Assembly: GCF_003937945.1 (NCBI RefSeq)
Contig: NZ_RSEC01000059.1
Span: 293,422-357,421 of the forward strand
Origin: Amycolatopsis eburnea
GTDB lineage: Bacteria; Actinomycetota; Actinomycetes; Mycobacteriales; Pseudonocardiaceae
Reading direction: 5' to 3'
DNA length: 64,000 nt
The position numbers and the translations under genes were made by a program. The notes below the pieces were generated by a model that saw only the letters and a program-made list of their open reading frames with translations, did not search any database and was not told where the DNA came from. Below, one piece after another: positions 39,264-48,032 of this stretch. The stretch's first letter is position 1, and every line of letters starts with the position of its first letter.

Positions 39264-40120
39264 GCACGCGGTTCGTGTCGGCCCGCTCGTTCGAGGAAGC
39301 GTTCGAGGCACTCGCCGGAGAAGAAGCCCTGGCCGTGGCCGGCGGGGTCTCGGTGGGCCTGCTCGCCAACCTCGGCCTGGTCTCGGCCGCGACGCTCGTG
39401 TCGGTGTCCCGGATCCCCGAACTCCGCGGCGTGCGGGTCGAGAACGGCGGGCTCGTCATCGGTGCGGCGATGACGCACGGCCGGCTGGCGGCGGATCCGG
39501 TGCTCCGCCGCGAACGTCCCGAAGTGGCCGCGATGTTCGGCCACATCGGCAACGTCCGCGTCCGGGCGTGGGGCACGGTCGGCGGGAACCTCGCGCTGGC
39601 CGAACCAGCACAGGACCCGCCCGTGCTGCTGGCCGCCCTCGACGCCGAAGCCGGGATCGTGGGCACCGGCGGTACCCGTCGGGTCCCGGTGGCCGAACTC
39701 GGCGACGGTCCGATGTCGACGGTGCTCGCACCGGACGAGCTGATCAGGGAGGTCGTCGTGCCGTTGCCCGTCGCGGGGGAGCGGTGCTCGTACCGCAAGT
39801 TCCTGCCGAAGACCGCCGACGACTACGCGACGGTGAGCGCCGCCGTCCGGGTCCGTTTCGACGGCGGCCGGATCGCGGCCGCGCGGGTGTTCTGCGGCGC
39901 GGTCGGGCCGGTCCCGGTCGCGTGCGAGGAAGCGGCCGCGCTGCTGGTGGGCCGGACCCACGACGAGCTGCGGGAGCCGGACGACGTCGTCGCGGCGGTC
40001 CGCGATGCGGTGTCGCCGGTCGGGGATCACCGGGGCAGTGCCGACTACAAGCGGGAAATGGCCGGGGTATTCGTCAAGCGTGCGCTGGAAGAGATCGGCT
40101 CGGGAGGTGGGGCATCGTGA
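39260..40120 (+). CDS. Molybdenum hydroxylase medium subunit (FAD-binding)
   Basis: 286 residues. FAD-binding PCMH fold: AVAGGVSVGLLANLGL (AGGT-like loop), RVRAWGTVGGNLALAEPAQD (the TVGGNLA motif) and a C-terminal CO-dehydrogenase flavoprotein domain (SYRKFLPKTADDYATVSAAV). Carries electrons from the iron-sulfur subunit to the acceptor. ATGA overlap with the small subunit. Confidence 0.86.
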   Translation: MSTRFVSARSFEEAFEALAGEEALAVAGGVSVGLLANLGLVSAATLVSVSRIPELRGVRVENGGLVIGAAMTHGRLAADPVLRRERPEVAAMFGHIGNVRVRAWGTVGGNLALAEPAQDPPVLLAALDAEAGIVGTGGTRRVPVAELGDGPMSTVLAPDELIREVVVPLPVAGERCSYRKFLPKTADDYATVSAAVRVRFDGGRIAAARVFCGAVGPVPVACEEAAALLVGRTHDELREPDDVVAAVRDAVSPVGDHRGSADYKREMAGVFVKRALEEIGSGGGAS

Positions 40121-42225
40121 ACCGTCGCGCGATCGGCTCGGCGAAGGTGGACGGCGGAGCCGCGTACGTCGCCGACGTCCGGGCTCCCGGAGCCCTGCAC
40201 GTGGCCTTCGTGCATTCCCCCTTTCCCCACGCCAGGGTGACCGGCGTCGACACGAGCGACGCGTTGGCCATGCCGGGTGTCGTGGACGTGCTCACCCATC
40301 GGGAGATCGGGGAGATCCTGCTCGGCCGCGCTCTGCGGGACTACCCCGTGCTCGCGGGCGACCGCGTGCTGTGCGCCGGGCAGCGCGTGGCGGCGGTAGC
40401 CGCGGTCGACCCGGCCACGGCCGTCGCCGCGGCGGCAGCCGTCGACGTCGGGTACGAACCGCTGCCGGAGATCACCGGGCTCGACGAAGCGATGGGAGCC
40501 GACGATCCGCTGCACCCGCGGTACGCGGAGTACCCGGGCGCGGTCGCCGACCGGCCGTGCCCGAACGCGCAAGGCATCTGGGCCACCGAGGAAGGCGAGG
40601 TCGACACCGCGTTCGCGGCGGCCGACCACGTCTTCGACCACACCTTCACCGCCGCCCGCAATCACTCCGCGCCCCTGGAACCGCACGCCTGCCTGGTGTC
40701 GGTGACGGAGGGCCGCGTCGACATCTGGGCCACGCACAAGGAGCCGTTCAACCTCCGTCGCCTCGTCGCCGAGGTGGGGAACGTTCCGGTGGACACCGTG
40801 CGCGTCCACTTGAGCCCGGTCGGCGGTGATTTCGGGTCGAAGGGGTTCCCGTACGCCGAAATCGCCTGCTACCTGCTCGCCCGTCGCACGGGGAGACCGG
40901 CGCGCCACACGATGTCCTACGACGAAGAGCTGACCACCACCGCGACGCGCCACCCGGCGAGGGTGCGCCTGCGGACCGCGGTCACCGGCGGCGTGGTGCG
41001 GGCGCTGCACGCGGAAACGGTGATCGACGGCGGTGCCTTCGGCGGCGTCAAGGCCGTCCCGATGGTCGTCATCCCCACCATCCACGCGCCCTACGGGTCG
41101 TACGCCGTCGCGAACCGGCGCGAGAGCTGCGTGAGCTACTACTCGAACAACCTCCCCGGCGGGCACGTCCGGGCGCCCGGCGAGTTCCAGGCGCTGTTCG
41201 CGTCGGAGTCCCAAGTGGACGTGATCGCCCACGAGCTGGGGATCGATCCGGTGGAGTTCCGCCACGCCAACGCGGCGAACGCGCGAGTCCGGCGGATCGT
41301 CGCGGAACTGCGGGAAACCGTGGGGAAGTGGCGCGCCGAATCCAGCGGGAAGCGGGGCATCGGCGTCGCGCTGACCTTCCGCGACACGGGCCCGGGGTTG
41401 AGCACCGTCCGGTGCGTCGTGGCGAGCGACGGCGTGCGGATCGAGTTGTCGGTCGTCGACCAGGGCTCGGGCAGCTACTCCCTGTTCGAGCGGCTGGCCG
41501 CCGAGACGCTGGGCGTACCCGGGGAGTTCATCCGCATCCAGGCCGTCGACGTGGGCGCGGACCCGGCGCTCCAGGACTCCGGCACCGGCGCCAGCCGGGT
41601 GACCGCGGTGGCCGGGACAGCCGTGGTGGAAAGCTGCCGGGCGGCGTTGGCGGAGCTGGGTGGCGCACCCGGCGAGGGCGGCGGGTACTGGCCGTCCCGG
41701 CGACTGGTGGAGCTCGGGATCCCCGCCGTGGTCGCCGAGGGCACGGCGGCCGCCGGCTGGCCCGCGCCGCCGGACGCCGACGTCCGCAGTCACGCGGGGA
41801 TCGCCGTCGAAGTCGGCGTCGACGAGGAGACCGGGCGGATCGACGTGCGCCGGGCCCTGCTGGTCGCCGACACCGGGCGCGTGTTCAACGACGTCGCGCA
41901 CCGGGGCCAGCTCGAAGGCGGGTTCGTCTACGGGCTGAGCCAGACCCTCCTCGAAGAGCTGGTCGTCGAGGACGGCGCGGTCGTCACGGCGACCCTGGGC
42001 GACTACCGGATCGCGTCCGCGGCCGACGTCCCGCCGCTGGAGGTCCGGGTGCTGGAGCCCGCCGCCGACGACGACGCGGTGAAGTCCGTGGGCGAGCTGG
42101 TGAACATCGGGGTCGCCCCGGCTGTGGCCAACGCCGTGTTCGACGCCGTCGGCGTGCGGCTGCACGGCCTCCCGCTCACCGCCGAGCGCGTCCTGTCGGC
42201 GCTCAAGGCGGGGGCCCGGCGGTGA
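40117..42225 (+). CDS. Molybdenum hydroxylase large subunit (molybdopterin-binding)
   Basis: 702 residues from a GTG at 40117 (GGGAGG upstream), 4-nt overlap. N-terminal a/b-hammerhead (VDGGAAYVADVRAPGALHVA), then molybdopterin domains with GGDFGSKGF, GHVRAPGEFQALFASESQVD and the conserved SVGELVNIGVAPAVANAV, whose Glu is the general base. It hydroxylates an aromatic N-heterocycle, aldehyde or similar with water as oxygen source. At about 700 residues it is at the short end of the family (750-800). No molybdenum-cofactor insertion chaperone (XdhC/CoxI) is in the window. Confidence 0.86.
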   Translation: MNRRAIGSAKVDGGAAYVADVRAPGALHVAFVHSPFPHARVTGVDTSDALAMPGVVDVLTHREIGEILLGRALRDYPVLAGDRVLCAGQRVAAVAAVDPATAVAAAAAVDVGYEPLPEITGLDEAMGADDPLHPRYAEYPGAVADRPCPNAQGIWATEEGEVDTAFAAADHVFDHTFTAARNHSAPLEPHACLVSVTEGRVDIWATHKEPFNLRRLVAEVGNVPVDTVRVHLSPVGGDFGSKGFPYAEIACYLLARRTGRPARHTMSYDEELTTTATRHPARVRLRTAVTGGVVRALHAETVIDGGAFGGVKAVPMVVIPTIHAPYGSYAVANRRESCVSYYSNNLPGGHVRAPGEFQALFASESQVDVIAHELGIDPVEFRHANAANARVRRIVAELRETVGKWRAESSGKRGIGVALTFRDTGPGLSTVRCVVASDGVRIELSVVDQGSGSYSLFERLAAETLGVPGEFIRIQAVDVGADPALQDSGTGASRVTAVAGTAVVESCRAALAELGGAPGEGGGYWPSRRLVELGIPAVVAEGTAAAGWPAPPDADVRSHAGIAVEVGVDEETGRIDVRRALLVADTGRVFNDVAHRGQLEGGFVYGLSQTLLEELVVEDGAVVTATLGDYRIASAADVPPLEVRVLEPAADDDAVKSVGELVNIGVAPAVANAVFDAVGVRLHGLPLTAERVLSALKAGARR

Positions 42226-42719
42226 GCGCGCCGCCGGGCTCCGACCGGTTCCGCGCGGTGCTGGGGCACTTCCCGACGAGCGTCGTAGCGGTCACCGCGC
42301 TCGATCGGGCCGGGACGCCGGTCGGGATGACCGTGGGATCGTTCTTCTCGGTGTCCCTCGACCCGCTGCTGGTCGGGTTCTGCCCGGCGCGCGCCAGCAC
42401 GACGTTCCCGAAGATCCGGACCGCGCCCGGGTTCGCCGTGAACCTGCTCGCCCACGACCAGGAATGGATCTGCCGCCGCCTGGCGGCCCGCGGTGCCGAC
42501 AAGTTCCGCGGCATCGGCTGGCGGCCCGCGCCGTCCGGGGCGCCGGTGCTCGAAGGCGCGCTCGCGTGGCTCGACTGCACCTTCGCCGACGTCCACGAGG
42601 CCGGTGACCACTACGTCGTGCTCGGTGCGGTCGCCGCGCTCGAAGCGGACGGCGAAGGGGCACCTCTGGTGTTCCTCAAGGGAGCGCTCGAACCGGTCCG
42701 GCGCGGCTCCGGAAACTGA
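42222..42719 (+). CDS. Flavin reductase (HpaC-like)
   Basis: 165 residues, GTGA overlap with the Mo subunit. Split-barrel flavin reductase domain: FPTSVVAVTALD, PVGMTVGSFFSVSLDPLLVG (flavin phosphate region), STTFPKIRTAPGFAVNLL and DHYVVLGAVAALE. Supplies reduced flavin to two-component monooxygenases; the partner is most likely the LLM monooxygenase at 37606 in the same operon. Last gene before a strong hairpin. Confidence 0.86.
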   Translation: MSAPPGSDRFRAVLGHFPTSVVAVTALDRAGTPVGMTVGSFFSVSLDPLLVGFCPARASTTFPKIRTAPGFAVNLLAHDQEWICRRLAARGADKFRGIGWRPAPSGAPVLEGALAWLDCTFADVHEAGDHYVVLGAVAALEADGEGAPLVFLKGALEPVRRGSGN

Positions 42720-42720
42720 A

Positions 42721-42756
42721 CGAACCGGCTGGGGTGGAGGCACCCCAGCCGGTTCG
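42721..42756. terminator. Strong bidirectional hairpin
   Basis: CGAACCGGCTGGGGTG (42721-42736) pairs perfectly over 16 bp with CACCCCAGCCGGTTCG (42741-42756) around a GAGG loop. It lies between the ends of two convergent genes and can stop transcription from both sides. Confidence 0.8.
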
Positions 42757-42759
42757 TCC

Positions 42760-44076
42760 TCAGCGGGCCGGGAGTTCCTCCGGTACCGGGCGCGGGGCCG
42801 CGGTGTCGGCCAGCGACTTCCCGACCGACTCACGGCCGAGCAGTACGGCGGGTGCCGCGATCACGCACAAGCCCGCGATCACCACGACCACCCAGCCCAG
42901 CCCGCCGGAGGTGGTCAGGAGGGTCGCGCTCACCACCGGGGTCAGCCCGCCGACGATCGCGGCGAGCTGGTAGGCGAGGGAGACGCCCGTCGAGCGCAGC
43001 CGCGTCGGGAAGAGCTCGCTCAGCAGCGACGCGATGGTGCCCTGCGCGGCGGGGGTGATGAAGCTGAACAACACGATGAACGCGACGAACAGCAACGCCG
43101 TCGAGTGGCTGCGCATCGCCAGCAGGAACGGGTACGTGGCGATCGCGACGCCCAGCACCGAGGCCACGTAGACCGGCCGGCGGCCGAGCCGGTCGGAAAC
43201 CAGGCCGTACAACGGAATCGTGAAGGTCGACAGGATCCAGCTCGCGCTGAGCGCGAGGAGCACGGTCGTGCGGGAATGCCCGGCGGCGACGGCGAAGCTC
43301 ACCGCGAAGCTGCCGAAGAAGGCCGCGGACATCGTGGGCGGGATGCTCGCGAGGATCCCGCGGACCAGCGGGCCGAGGTGGCTCGCCAGGCCCGCCTTCT
43401 GCCCGCGCGCCCGCTTGGCTTCGACGAACAGCGGGGACTCGCTGATCCGCAGCCGCAGGTAGATGCCGAGCGCGATGAGCACGAAGCTCAGCAGGAACGG
43501 GATGCGCCACGCCCAGCCGAACAGGACGGGCTCCGGGAGCCCGGCGACGACCGCCATCACCAGGGTGGCGATGACCGCCCCGAGCGAGAGGCCGCCCTGC
43601 CCGATGCCGGTGTACAGCCCGCGCCGGCGCGGCTCGACGTGCTCGGCGATCATCAGCACGCCGCCGCCCCATTCGCCTCCGTGCGCCAGGCCCTGCACCA
43701 TGCGCAGGAGCACCAGCAGGACCGGCGCGAGCGGGCCGATCTGCGCTTGGGTCGGCAGCAGGCCGATGACCCCGGTGCCGCCGCCGGCGAGGCACACCGT
43801 GGTGACCAGCACCCACCGGCGCCCGAAGCGGTCGCCCAGGTAGCCGAAGACGAAGCCGCCGAGCGGCCGGACCAGGTAGCCCGTGGCGAAGGTGGCGAAC
43901 GACGCGATGGTCGCGACCGCCGGGCTGAGCTGCGCGAAGAACAACGGCCCGAAGATCAGCGCCGCGGCGGAGCTGTAGAGGACGAAGTCGTAGGTCTCGA
44001 TGGCGGTGCCGAGGCAGCTCGAGGCGACGACGCGGCGGACCTCGCGCCGGACGGTTCGCGGGTCGGCGGCGCTCAC
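42760..44076 (-). CDS. MFS transporter, metabolite:H+ symporter (MHS) family
   Basis: 438 residues from the GTG at 44076 (GAGG 8 nt upstream on this strand); a longer frame to 44187 is rejected. MHS landmarks: SCLGTAIETYDFVLYSSAAA in TM1, GYLGDRFGRRWVLVTT between TM2 and TM3, LRMVQGLAHGGEWGGGVLMI in TM4, and RISESPLFVEAK after TM6. MHS proteins (ShiA, PcaK-like relatives, ProP) import organic acids with protons. A second uptake route for the substrate beside the ABC importer; its promoter carries site H of the island operator. Confidence 0.86.
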   Translation of the reverse strand: MSAADPRTVRREVRRVVASSCLGTAIETYDFVLYSSAAALIFGPLFFAQLSPAVATIASFATFATGYLVRPLGGFVFGYLGDRFGRRWVLVTTVCLAGGGTGVIGLLPTQAQIGPLAPVLLVLLRMVQGLAHGGEWGGGVLMIAEHVEPRRRGLYTGIGQGGLSLGAVIATLVMAVVAGLPEPVLFGWAWRIPFLLSFVLIALGIYLRLRISESPLFVEAKRARGQKAGLASHLGPLVRGILASIPPTMSAAFFGSFAVSFAVAAGHSRTTVLLALSASWILSTFTIPLYGLVSDRLGRRPVYVASVLGVAIATYPFLLAMRSHSTALLFVAFIVLFSFITPAAQGTIASLLSELFPTRLRSTGVSLAYQLAAIVGGLTPVVSATLLTTSGGLGWVVVVIAGLCVIAAPAVLLGRESVGKSLADTAAPRPVPEELPAR

Positions 44077-44189
44077 CGGGATTGCCTCGCCGTCGCGGGG
44101 CAAGTCGTGGTTCCGAGGGTGGTTGACCGGGCACAGTCGAGCATCGTTGCTCCTTTGTGGATGGTGAGAGGCCGAGAACCGGACCAATT

Positions 44190-44224
44190 GCTCCTACTAT
44201 TAGCCTGGATTTCGGGTTGGTCAA
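44190..44224 (-). promoter_or_regulatory. MFS promoter with island operator, site H
   Basis: Minus strand: TTGACC (44224-44219), a 16-nt spacer and TAATAG (44202-44197). The operator, read on the plus strand GCTCCTACTATTAGCCT (44190-44206), overlaps the -10 box. Confidence 0.6.
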
Positions 44225-44271
44225 GCGTCTCTTCGGTTCACTCCGAGCCGGGCAGGTGAACTCGACTCGGC

Positions 44272-44305
44272 TTGACACCTGCGACTTCGCTCCTATCATT
44301 AACCT
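44272..44305 (+). promoter_or_regulatory. SDR promoter with island operator, site I
   Basis: TTGACA (44272-44277), 16-nt spacer, TATCAT (44294-44299). The consensus operator GCTCCTATCATTAACCT (44289-44305) covers the -10 box. It lies 26 nt upstream of the SDR start. Confidence 0.7.
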
Positions 44306-44330
44306 GATAGTGGCTTGTGGAGGAGGAACG

Positions 44331-45257
44331 ATGGCTGGACAGGGTCCGCTCGAGGGACGGGTGGCGATCGTGACCGGCGCCGGCCGGGGCATCGGCCGCG
44401 GTGAGGCCCTCGCGCTCGCGGCGGCCGGCGCCAAGGTCGTGGTCAACGACCTCGGCGTGGATCCGGACGGGGCTGGCACGGCCGCCGGTCCCGCCGACGA
44501 GGTGGTGGCCGCCATCCGGGCGGCCGGCGGCGAGGCCGTGGCCAGCTACGAGTCGGTCGCCGAGTGGGAGGGCGCGGCCCGGGTCGTGGCGACGGCGGTC
44601 GAGGCGTTCGGCCGGCTCGACGTGGTGGTGAACAACGCGGCCGTGGTGCGCCAGCACAAGATCGAGGACGCCGCCGAGGAGGACTTCGACGTGATGGTCG
44701 GGGTCAACCTCAAAGGCACCTTCGCGATGTGCCGTCACGCGATCCCGGTGCTCCGGCGCCAGGGTGGCGGGCGGATCATCAACACCACGTCGAACCAGTG
44801 GGCAGCACCGTTGGGCAACGCGGAGTACGCGTTGTCCAAAGGCGGCGTGACGAGTCTGACCTACGCGCTGGCCTGGGAGCTGCAGAACGACGGCATCACG
44901 GTGAACGCGGTCGCGCCGTTCGCGCTGACGCGGATGACGGCCGACCAGGCCCAGCGCGACGCGGCCCGGATCGCCGAGGGCGTGATGAGCGAGCGGCGAG
45001 CCCGCGCCAAGGAGCCGCGAGCCGACGCGTCGCTGGTTGCCCCGATCGTCGTCTACCTCGCGAGCGACGGGGCCGCGGACGTCACCGGGCGGGTGTTCCG
45101 GGCCGGGGGCGGCAAGATCGGGATGTACAGCCACCCGGTCGAGGCGCGCACGATCTTCCGGGACGAGAACGCCGGGCCGTGGCCGCTCGAGGAACTCGTC
45201 GAGCTGTTGCCGCGGACCGTGCTGGCCACGGACACCAAGGCTCCGCACATCGTCTGA
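44331..45257 (+). CDS. SDR-family oxidoreductase (MFE-2 hydroxyacyl-CoA dehydrogenase-like)
   Basis: 308 residues from the ATG at 44331 (GGAGGAGG upstream). IVTGAGRGIGRGEALALAAA, VVVNDLGVDPDG (Asp-Leu-Gly for NAD), VNNAAVVRQHKIED, IINTTSNQWAAPLG (Thr-Ser at the Ser position), YALSKGG (YxxxK). The DLG motif and the C-terminal extension (IGMYSHPVEARTIFRDENAG) are those of the hydroxyacyl-CoA dehydrogenase unit of multifunctional enzyme type 2. Probably oxidises a 3-hydroxyacyl-CoA, in line with the CoA enzymes in the island. Confidence 0.84.
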   Translation: MAGQGPLEGRVAIVTGAGRGIGRGEALALAAAGAKVVVNDLGVDPDGAGTAAGPADEVVAAIRAAGGEAVASYESVAEWEGAARVVATAVEAFGRLDVVVNNAAVVRQHKIEDAAEEDFDVMVGVNLKGTFAMCRHAIPVLRRQGGGRIINTTSNQWAAPLGNAEYALSKGGVTSLTYALAWELQNDGITVNAVAPFALTRMTADQAQRDAARIAEGVMSERRARAKEPRADASLVAPIVVYLASDGAADVTGRVFRAGGGKIGMYSHPVEARTIFRDENAGPWPLEELVELLPRTVLATDTKAPHIV

Positions 45258-45277
45258 GCCGCCGATCCCCCCGACGC

Positions 45278-45314
45278 ACGCGCGGGGCCCCTGACGCACC
45301 GGGGCCCCGCGCGT
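45278..45314. terminator. Bidirectional hairpin after SDR
   Basis: ACGCGCGGGGCCCC (45278-45291) pairs over 14 bp with GGGGCCCCGCGCGT (45301-45314), loop of 9 nt. It lies between the convergent SDR and EthD-like genes. Confidence 0.75.
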
Positions 45315-45328
45315 GAACCATTTGTGCC

Positions 45329-46063
45329 CTAGGAAGGCTGCGCGATCGGCCGGTCGACGGCGGTTCGCTCGTCGATCGCGGGCCGGGCGTGACTCAGCCG
45401 GGTCGCCATCGCGATCGTGCGCATCTCGTCGCACAACTCGGCGCGCCGCTTCAGGTAGACGTCCTCGAACGCCGGTGCCCGGGTGAACGCCCGCATCTCC
45501 TCGGCGCTGTCGAACCACAGCTCGGTCACCGCGTCGAAGTTGTAGCCCGGCGGCCGGTCGACCACCGCGTTCACCACGCCGCGGCGGGTGCCCGCCGCCA
45601 CCCCGGCGTGCGCCTCGGTCAACGCCGCGACGAACTGTTCGTTCGTCAGCGCGCGGTCGCGCTTGAGGAAGACGGCGAGGCAGTGCGCGCGCATGCCCCC
45701 GGGGCTTGCGAGGTGCTCGTGCGTCGTCAGGGTGAAGTGGCGGGCGTAGGTCGAGAAGGTCGCGAGCTCGTCCGGCTGCACCAGCTCCATCATCTCGTCG
45801 TGCTGCCACATCGCCGTCGCGACCTCGGGGCCGGTCAGGGTGAGGAAGTTGACGCCGTCGTAGTCGAGGGCGGCGCGCGCGAACACCGTGCGGTCGAACA
45901 GGTTCAGGCAGTGCGCGGTCTGCACGATGCCGGGCCGGATCAGCGGCATGCTGCCGGCGAGCAGCGAATGCTGCCGCCAGCGGACCACGAACTCGGCGGC
46001 CGACAGCGCGGGGTTGCGCCGGGCCAGGTACACCAGCTTGGTCGTCGGATCCGGTGCCGTCAC
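45329..46063 (-). CDS. EthD-domain protein
   Basis: 244 residues from a GTG at 46063, which has GAGGAGAG about 7 nt upstream; an ATG at 46096 is possible. Two ferredoxin-like halves: TKLVYLARRNPALSAAEFVV with RWRQH, and HCLAVFLKRDRALTNEQFVA with ALTEAHAG. Each half starts like an EthD/dimeric alpha-beta barrel domain, so the chain folds as an internal pair. EthD proteins accompany P450 or polyketide-type oxidations; catalytic role unclear. Divergent from the reductase gene across site J. Confidence 0.75.
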   Translation of the reverse strand: MTAPDPTTKLVYLARRNPALSAAEFVVRWRQHSLLAGSMPLIRPGIVQTAHCLNLFDRTVFARAALDYDGVNFLTLTGPEVATAMWQHDEMMELVQPDELATFSTYARHFTLTTHEHLASPGGMRAHCLAVFLKRDRALTNEQFVAALTEAHAGVAAGTRRGVVNAVVDRPPGYNFDAVTELWFDSAEEMRAFTRAPAFEDVYLKRRAELCDEMRTIAMATRLSHARPAIDERTAVDRPIAQPS

Positions 46064-46089
46064 GGGTCTCTCCTCGTTCGCTTTCGCTC

Positions 46090-46130
46090 TTGTCATCGAT
46101 GGGTCGGCTTTCTATGCTAATTATAGGAGC
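46090..46130 (+). promoter_or_regulatory. Oxygenase-reductase promoter with island operator, site J
   Basis: TTGTCA (46090-46095), 17-nt spacer, TATGCT (46113-46118). The operator lies in reverse orientation at 46114-46130 (minus-strand GCTCCTATAATTAGCAT) and overlaps the -10 box. The gap is divergent, so the EthD gene may share it. Confidence 0.65.
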
Positions 46131-46155
46131 AATCACGAAGACGTGAAGGTGGGCC

Positions 46156-47139
46156 ATGACGACCGAAGCGGAACTCCAGGTCCGGGTGCTGGCAGCCCGG
46201 TGGGAAGCCGACGGGGTGATCTCGCTGCGGCTCGCGCGAGCCGACGGCGGGCAGCTGCCGCCGTGGGAACCCGGGGCGCACGTGGAAGTCGTCCTCCCGT
46301 CCGGCCGGATCCGGCACTACTCGCTGTGCGGCGACCGCGGGGACCCGTACTCCTACACCATCGCGGTGCTGCGCGAGCTCGCCGGCCGCGGTGGCTCCGC
46401 GGAGATCCACGACACCGCGCTCGTCGGCAAGGAGCTGGTGATCCGCGGGCCGCGCAACCACTTCGCGCTGCGCCCGGCCGGGTCGTACGTCCTCGTCGCG
46501 GGCGGAATCGGCGTCACGCCGATCCTGGGCATGGCGCGCGAGCTCACGGCCCGCGGCGCCGGCTGGCGGCTGCACTACGGCGGGCGCTCGCTGGAGTCGA
46601 TGGCGTTCCTGCCGGACCTCGACCAGCTGGCGTGCGCGGCGGACGCGGCCGTCGACGTCCGGCCGCAGGACCGGTTCGGCCTGCTTCCGCTGGAGGAGAT
46701 CGTCGAGTCGGCTCCGGCCGGTGCGGCGATCTACGGCTGCGGACCGGCGGCGATGCTCGACGCGTTGCGTGCGGTGGCGAGCCGGGTCCGGCCCGAGCTC
46801 GATGTCCACTTCGAACTCTTCACGGCCGGGACCACCGAGCCGGGCGAGGACGGCGCGCCGGACAGCCACGCGCGGCCGTTCACGGTGGTGCTGGCCCAGA
46901 CGGGGCAGACTGTCGAGGTAGCCGACGGCACGACGATCCTCGAAGCGGTGCGCGACCTCGTACCCGAGGTGCCGTACTCGTGCGAGGAGGGTTTCTGCGG
47001 CACGTGCTGCACGAAGGTGCTCGGCGGCTCGCCGGTGCACCGCGACACCGTGCTCGACGACGACGAGCGCGCGGCCGGCGACACGATGATGATCTGCGTC
47101 GGGAGCTGCTCCTCCGCGGAGCTGGTCCTCGACCTGTGA
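46156..47139 (+). CDS. Oxygenase reductase, flavin/NAD/[2Fe-2S] (phthalate dioxygenase reductase family)
   Basis: 327 residues. Order of domains: flavin-binding barrel (about 1-105; RIRHYSLCGDRGDPYSY), NAD-binding (about 110-225; YVLVAGGIGVTPILGMAREL; YGCGPAAMLDAL), and C-terminal plant-type [2Fe-2S] (about 240-327; PYSCEEGFCGTCCTKVLGG plus a later Cys). This is the PDR/VanB order, used by one-protein reductases of Rieske oxygenases such as the one at 12576, over 33 kb away but under the same operator. It very likely donates electrons to it. Confidence 0.88.
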   Translation: MTTEAELQVRVLAARWEADGVISLRLARADGGQLPPWEPGAHVEVVLPSGRIRHYSLCGDRGDPYSYTIAVLRELAGRGGSAEIHDTALVGKELVIRGPRNHFALRPAGSYVLVAGGIGVTPILGMARELTARGAGWRLHYGGRSLESMAFLPDLDQLACAADAAVDVRPQDRFGLLPLEEIVESAPAGAAIYGCGPAAMLDALRAVASRVRPELDVHFELFTAGTTEPGEDGAPDSHARPFTVVLAQTGQTVEVADGTTILEAVRDLVPEVPYSCEEGFCGTCCTKVLGGSPVHRDTVLDDDERAAGDTMMICVGSCSSAELVLDL

Positions 47140-47159
47140 CGGGTGCGATGGGAGCGGAC

Positions 47160-48023
47160 ATGGTGGGTCTCGATCGGGCGGCGTTCCGCGCGCGGGTGTC
47201 GAGCGGTGAGCCGGTCATGGTGCAGTGGTGTCCCGACGCGCTCACCGCGCGGCTCTGCGAGCGGCTCGGGTACGACGGCGGGTACCTCGGCGGTGGCGGT
47301 CTGGGCTACTCGCTGGCGATTTCCGAGGCGCTGCTGAGCGTTTCGGACCTCGCGGCGGCGAGCTGGCAGATCCGGCGGCGCTCCCGGCTGCCGCTGATCG
47401 TCGACGGCGGAGTCGGCTTCGGCGACGCCATCCACGTGGCCCGCACGGTGTGGGAGCTCGAGGCGGCCGGCGTGCACGCCATCGAGCTCGAAGACCAGGT
47501 CGCGCCGAAGCGCGCCAGTCATCATCGGCACGTCGAGCACCTGATCCCGCTCGAGGAGATGGTGGCCAAGATCCGGTTCGCGGCGCAGGCCCGCCGCGAC
47601 CCCGACCTGCTGTTGATCGCCCGCACGGGTGCGGTGCAGAACGAGGACTTCGAGCGCGCCGTCGAACGCCTGACCGCCTACCACGAGGCCGGCGCCGACG
47701 TCGTCATGCTGCTGCCCGCGAACGACGAGCAGCTGGCCGAGGCTCCGGCCCGCCTTTCGGCGCCCGTCGCCACACTCACGTCGTTCGACCTCCACACCGC
47801 CGAGGAGTGGCGGAGTCTGGGGTACGCGATCCTGATCGACGCGGTGACCGGCCAGACGGCGGCGTTCGCCGCGCTGCGCGAGGCGTACGAGCTGCAGCGC
47901 GCGGGAAAACCCAGTGGCCGCCCGGCGGCGGAGTCCTTCGCGATCTACGAGAGCTTCCAGGAGCTCGCCGGTTTCGAAGAGCTGTACGACATCGAGCGCG
48001 CCACGACCGAGCCCGGCACCTGA
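47160..48023 (+). CDS. Isocitrate lyase/PEP mutase-family protein
   Basis: 287 residues from the ATG at 47160 (GGGAGCGG upstream); GTG 47136, in a GTGA overlap with the reductase, and ATG 47148 are alternatives. TIM-barrel signatures: CPDALTARLCERLGYDGGYL, LIVDGGVGFGDAIHVARTVW (metal-binding Asp region), GVHAIELEDQVAPKRASHH (the E-D-Q motif with Lys-Arg in place of the KKCGH loop) and LLIARTGAV. The altered loop suggests a lyase for a substituted malate, such as methylisocitrate or 2,3-dimethylmalate type, rather than isocitrate lyase itself. May split a C4-C6 acid late in the pathway. Confidence 0.8.
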   Translation: MVGLDRAAFRARVSSGEPVMVQWCPDALTARLCERLGYDGGYLGGGGLGYSLAISEALLSVSDLAAASWQIRRRSRLPLIVDGGVGFGDAIHVARTVWELEAAGVHAIELEDQVAPKRASHHRHVEHLIPLEEMVAKIRFAAQARRDPDLLLIARTGAVQNEDFERAVERLTAYHEAGADVVMLLPANDEQLAEAPARLSAPVATLTSFDLHTAEEWRSLGYAILIDAVTGQTAAFAALREAYELQRAGKPSGRPAAESFAIYESFQELAGFEELYDIERATTEPGT

Positions 48024-48032
48024 CCGGCCGCC

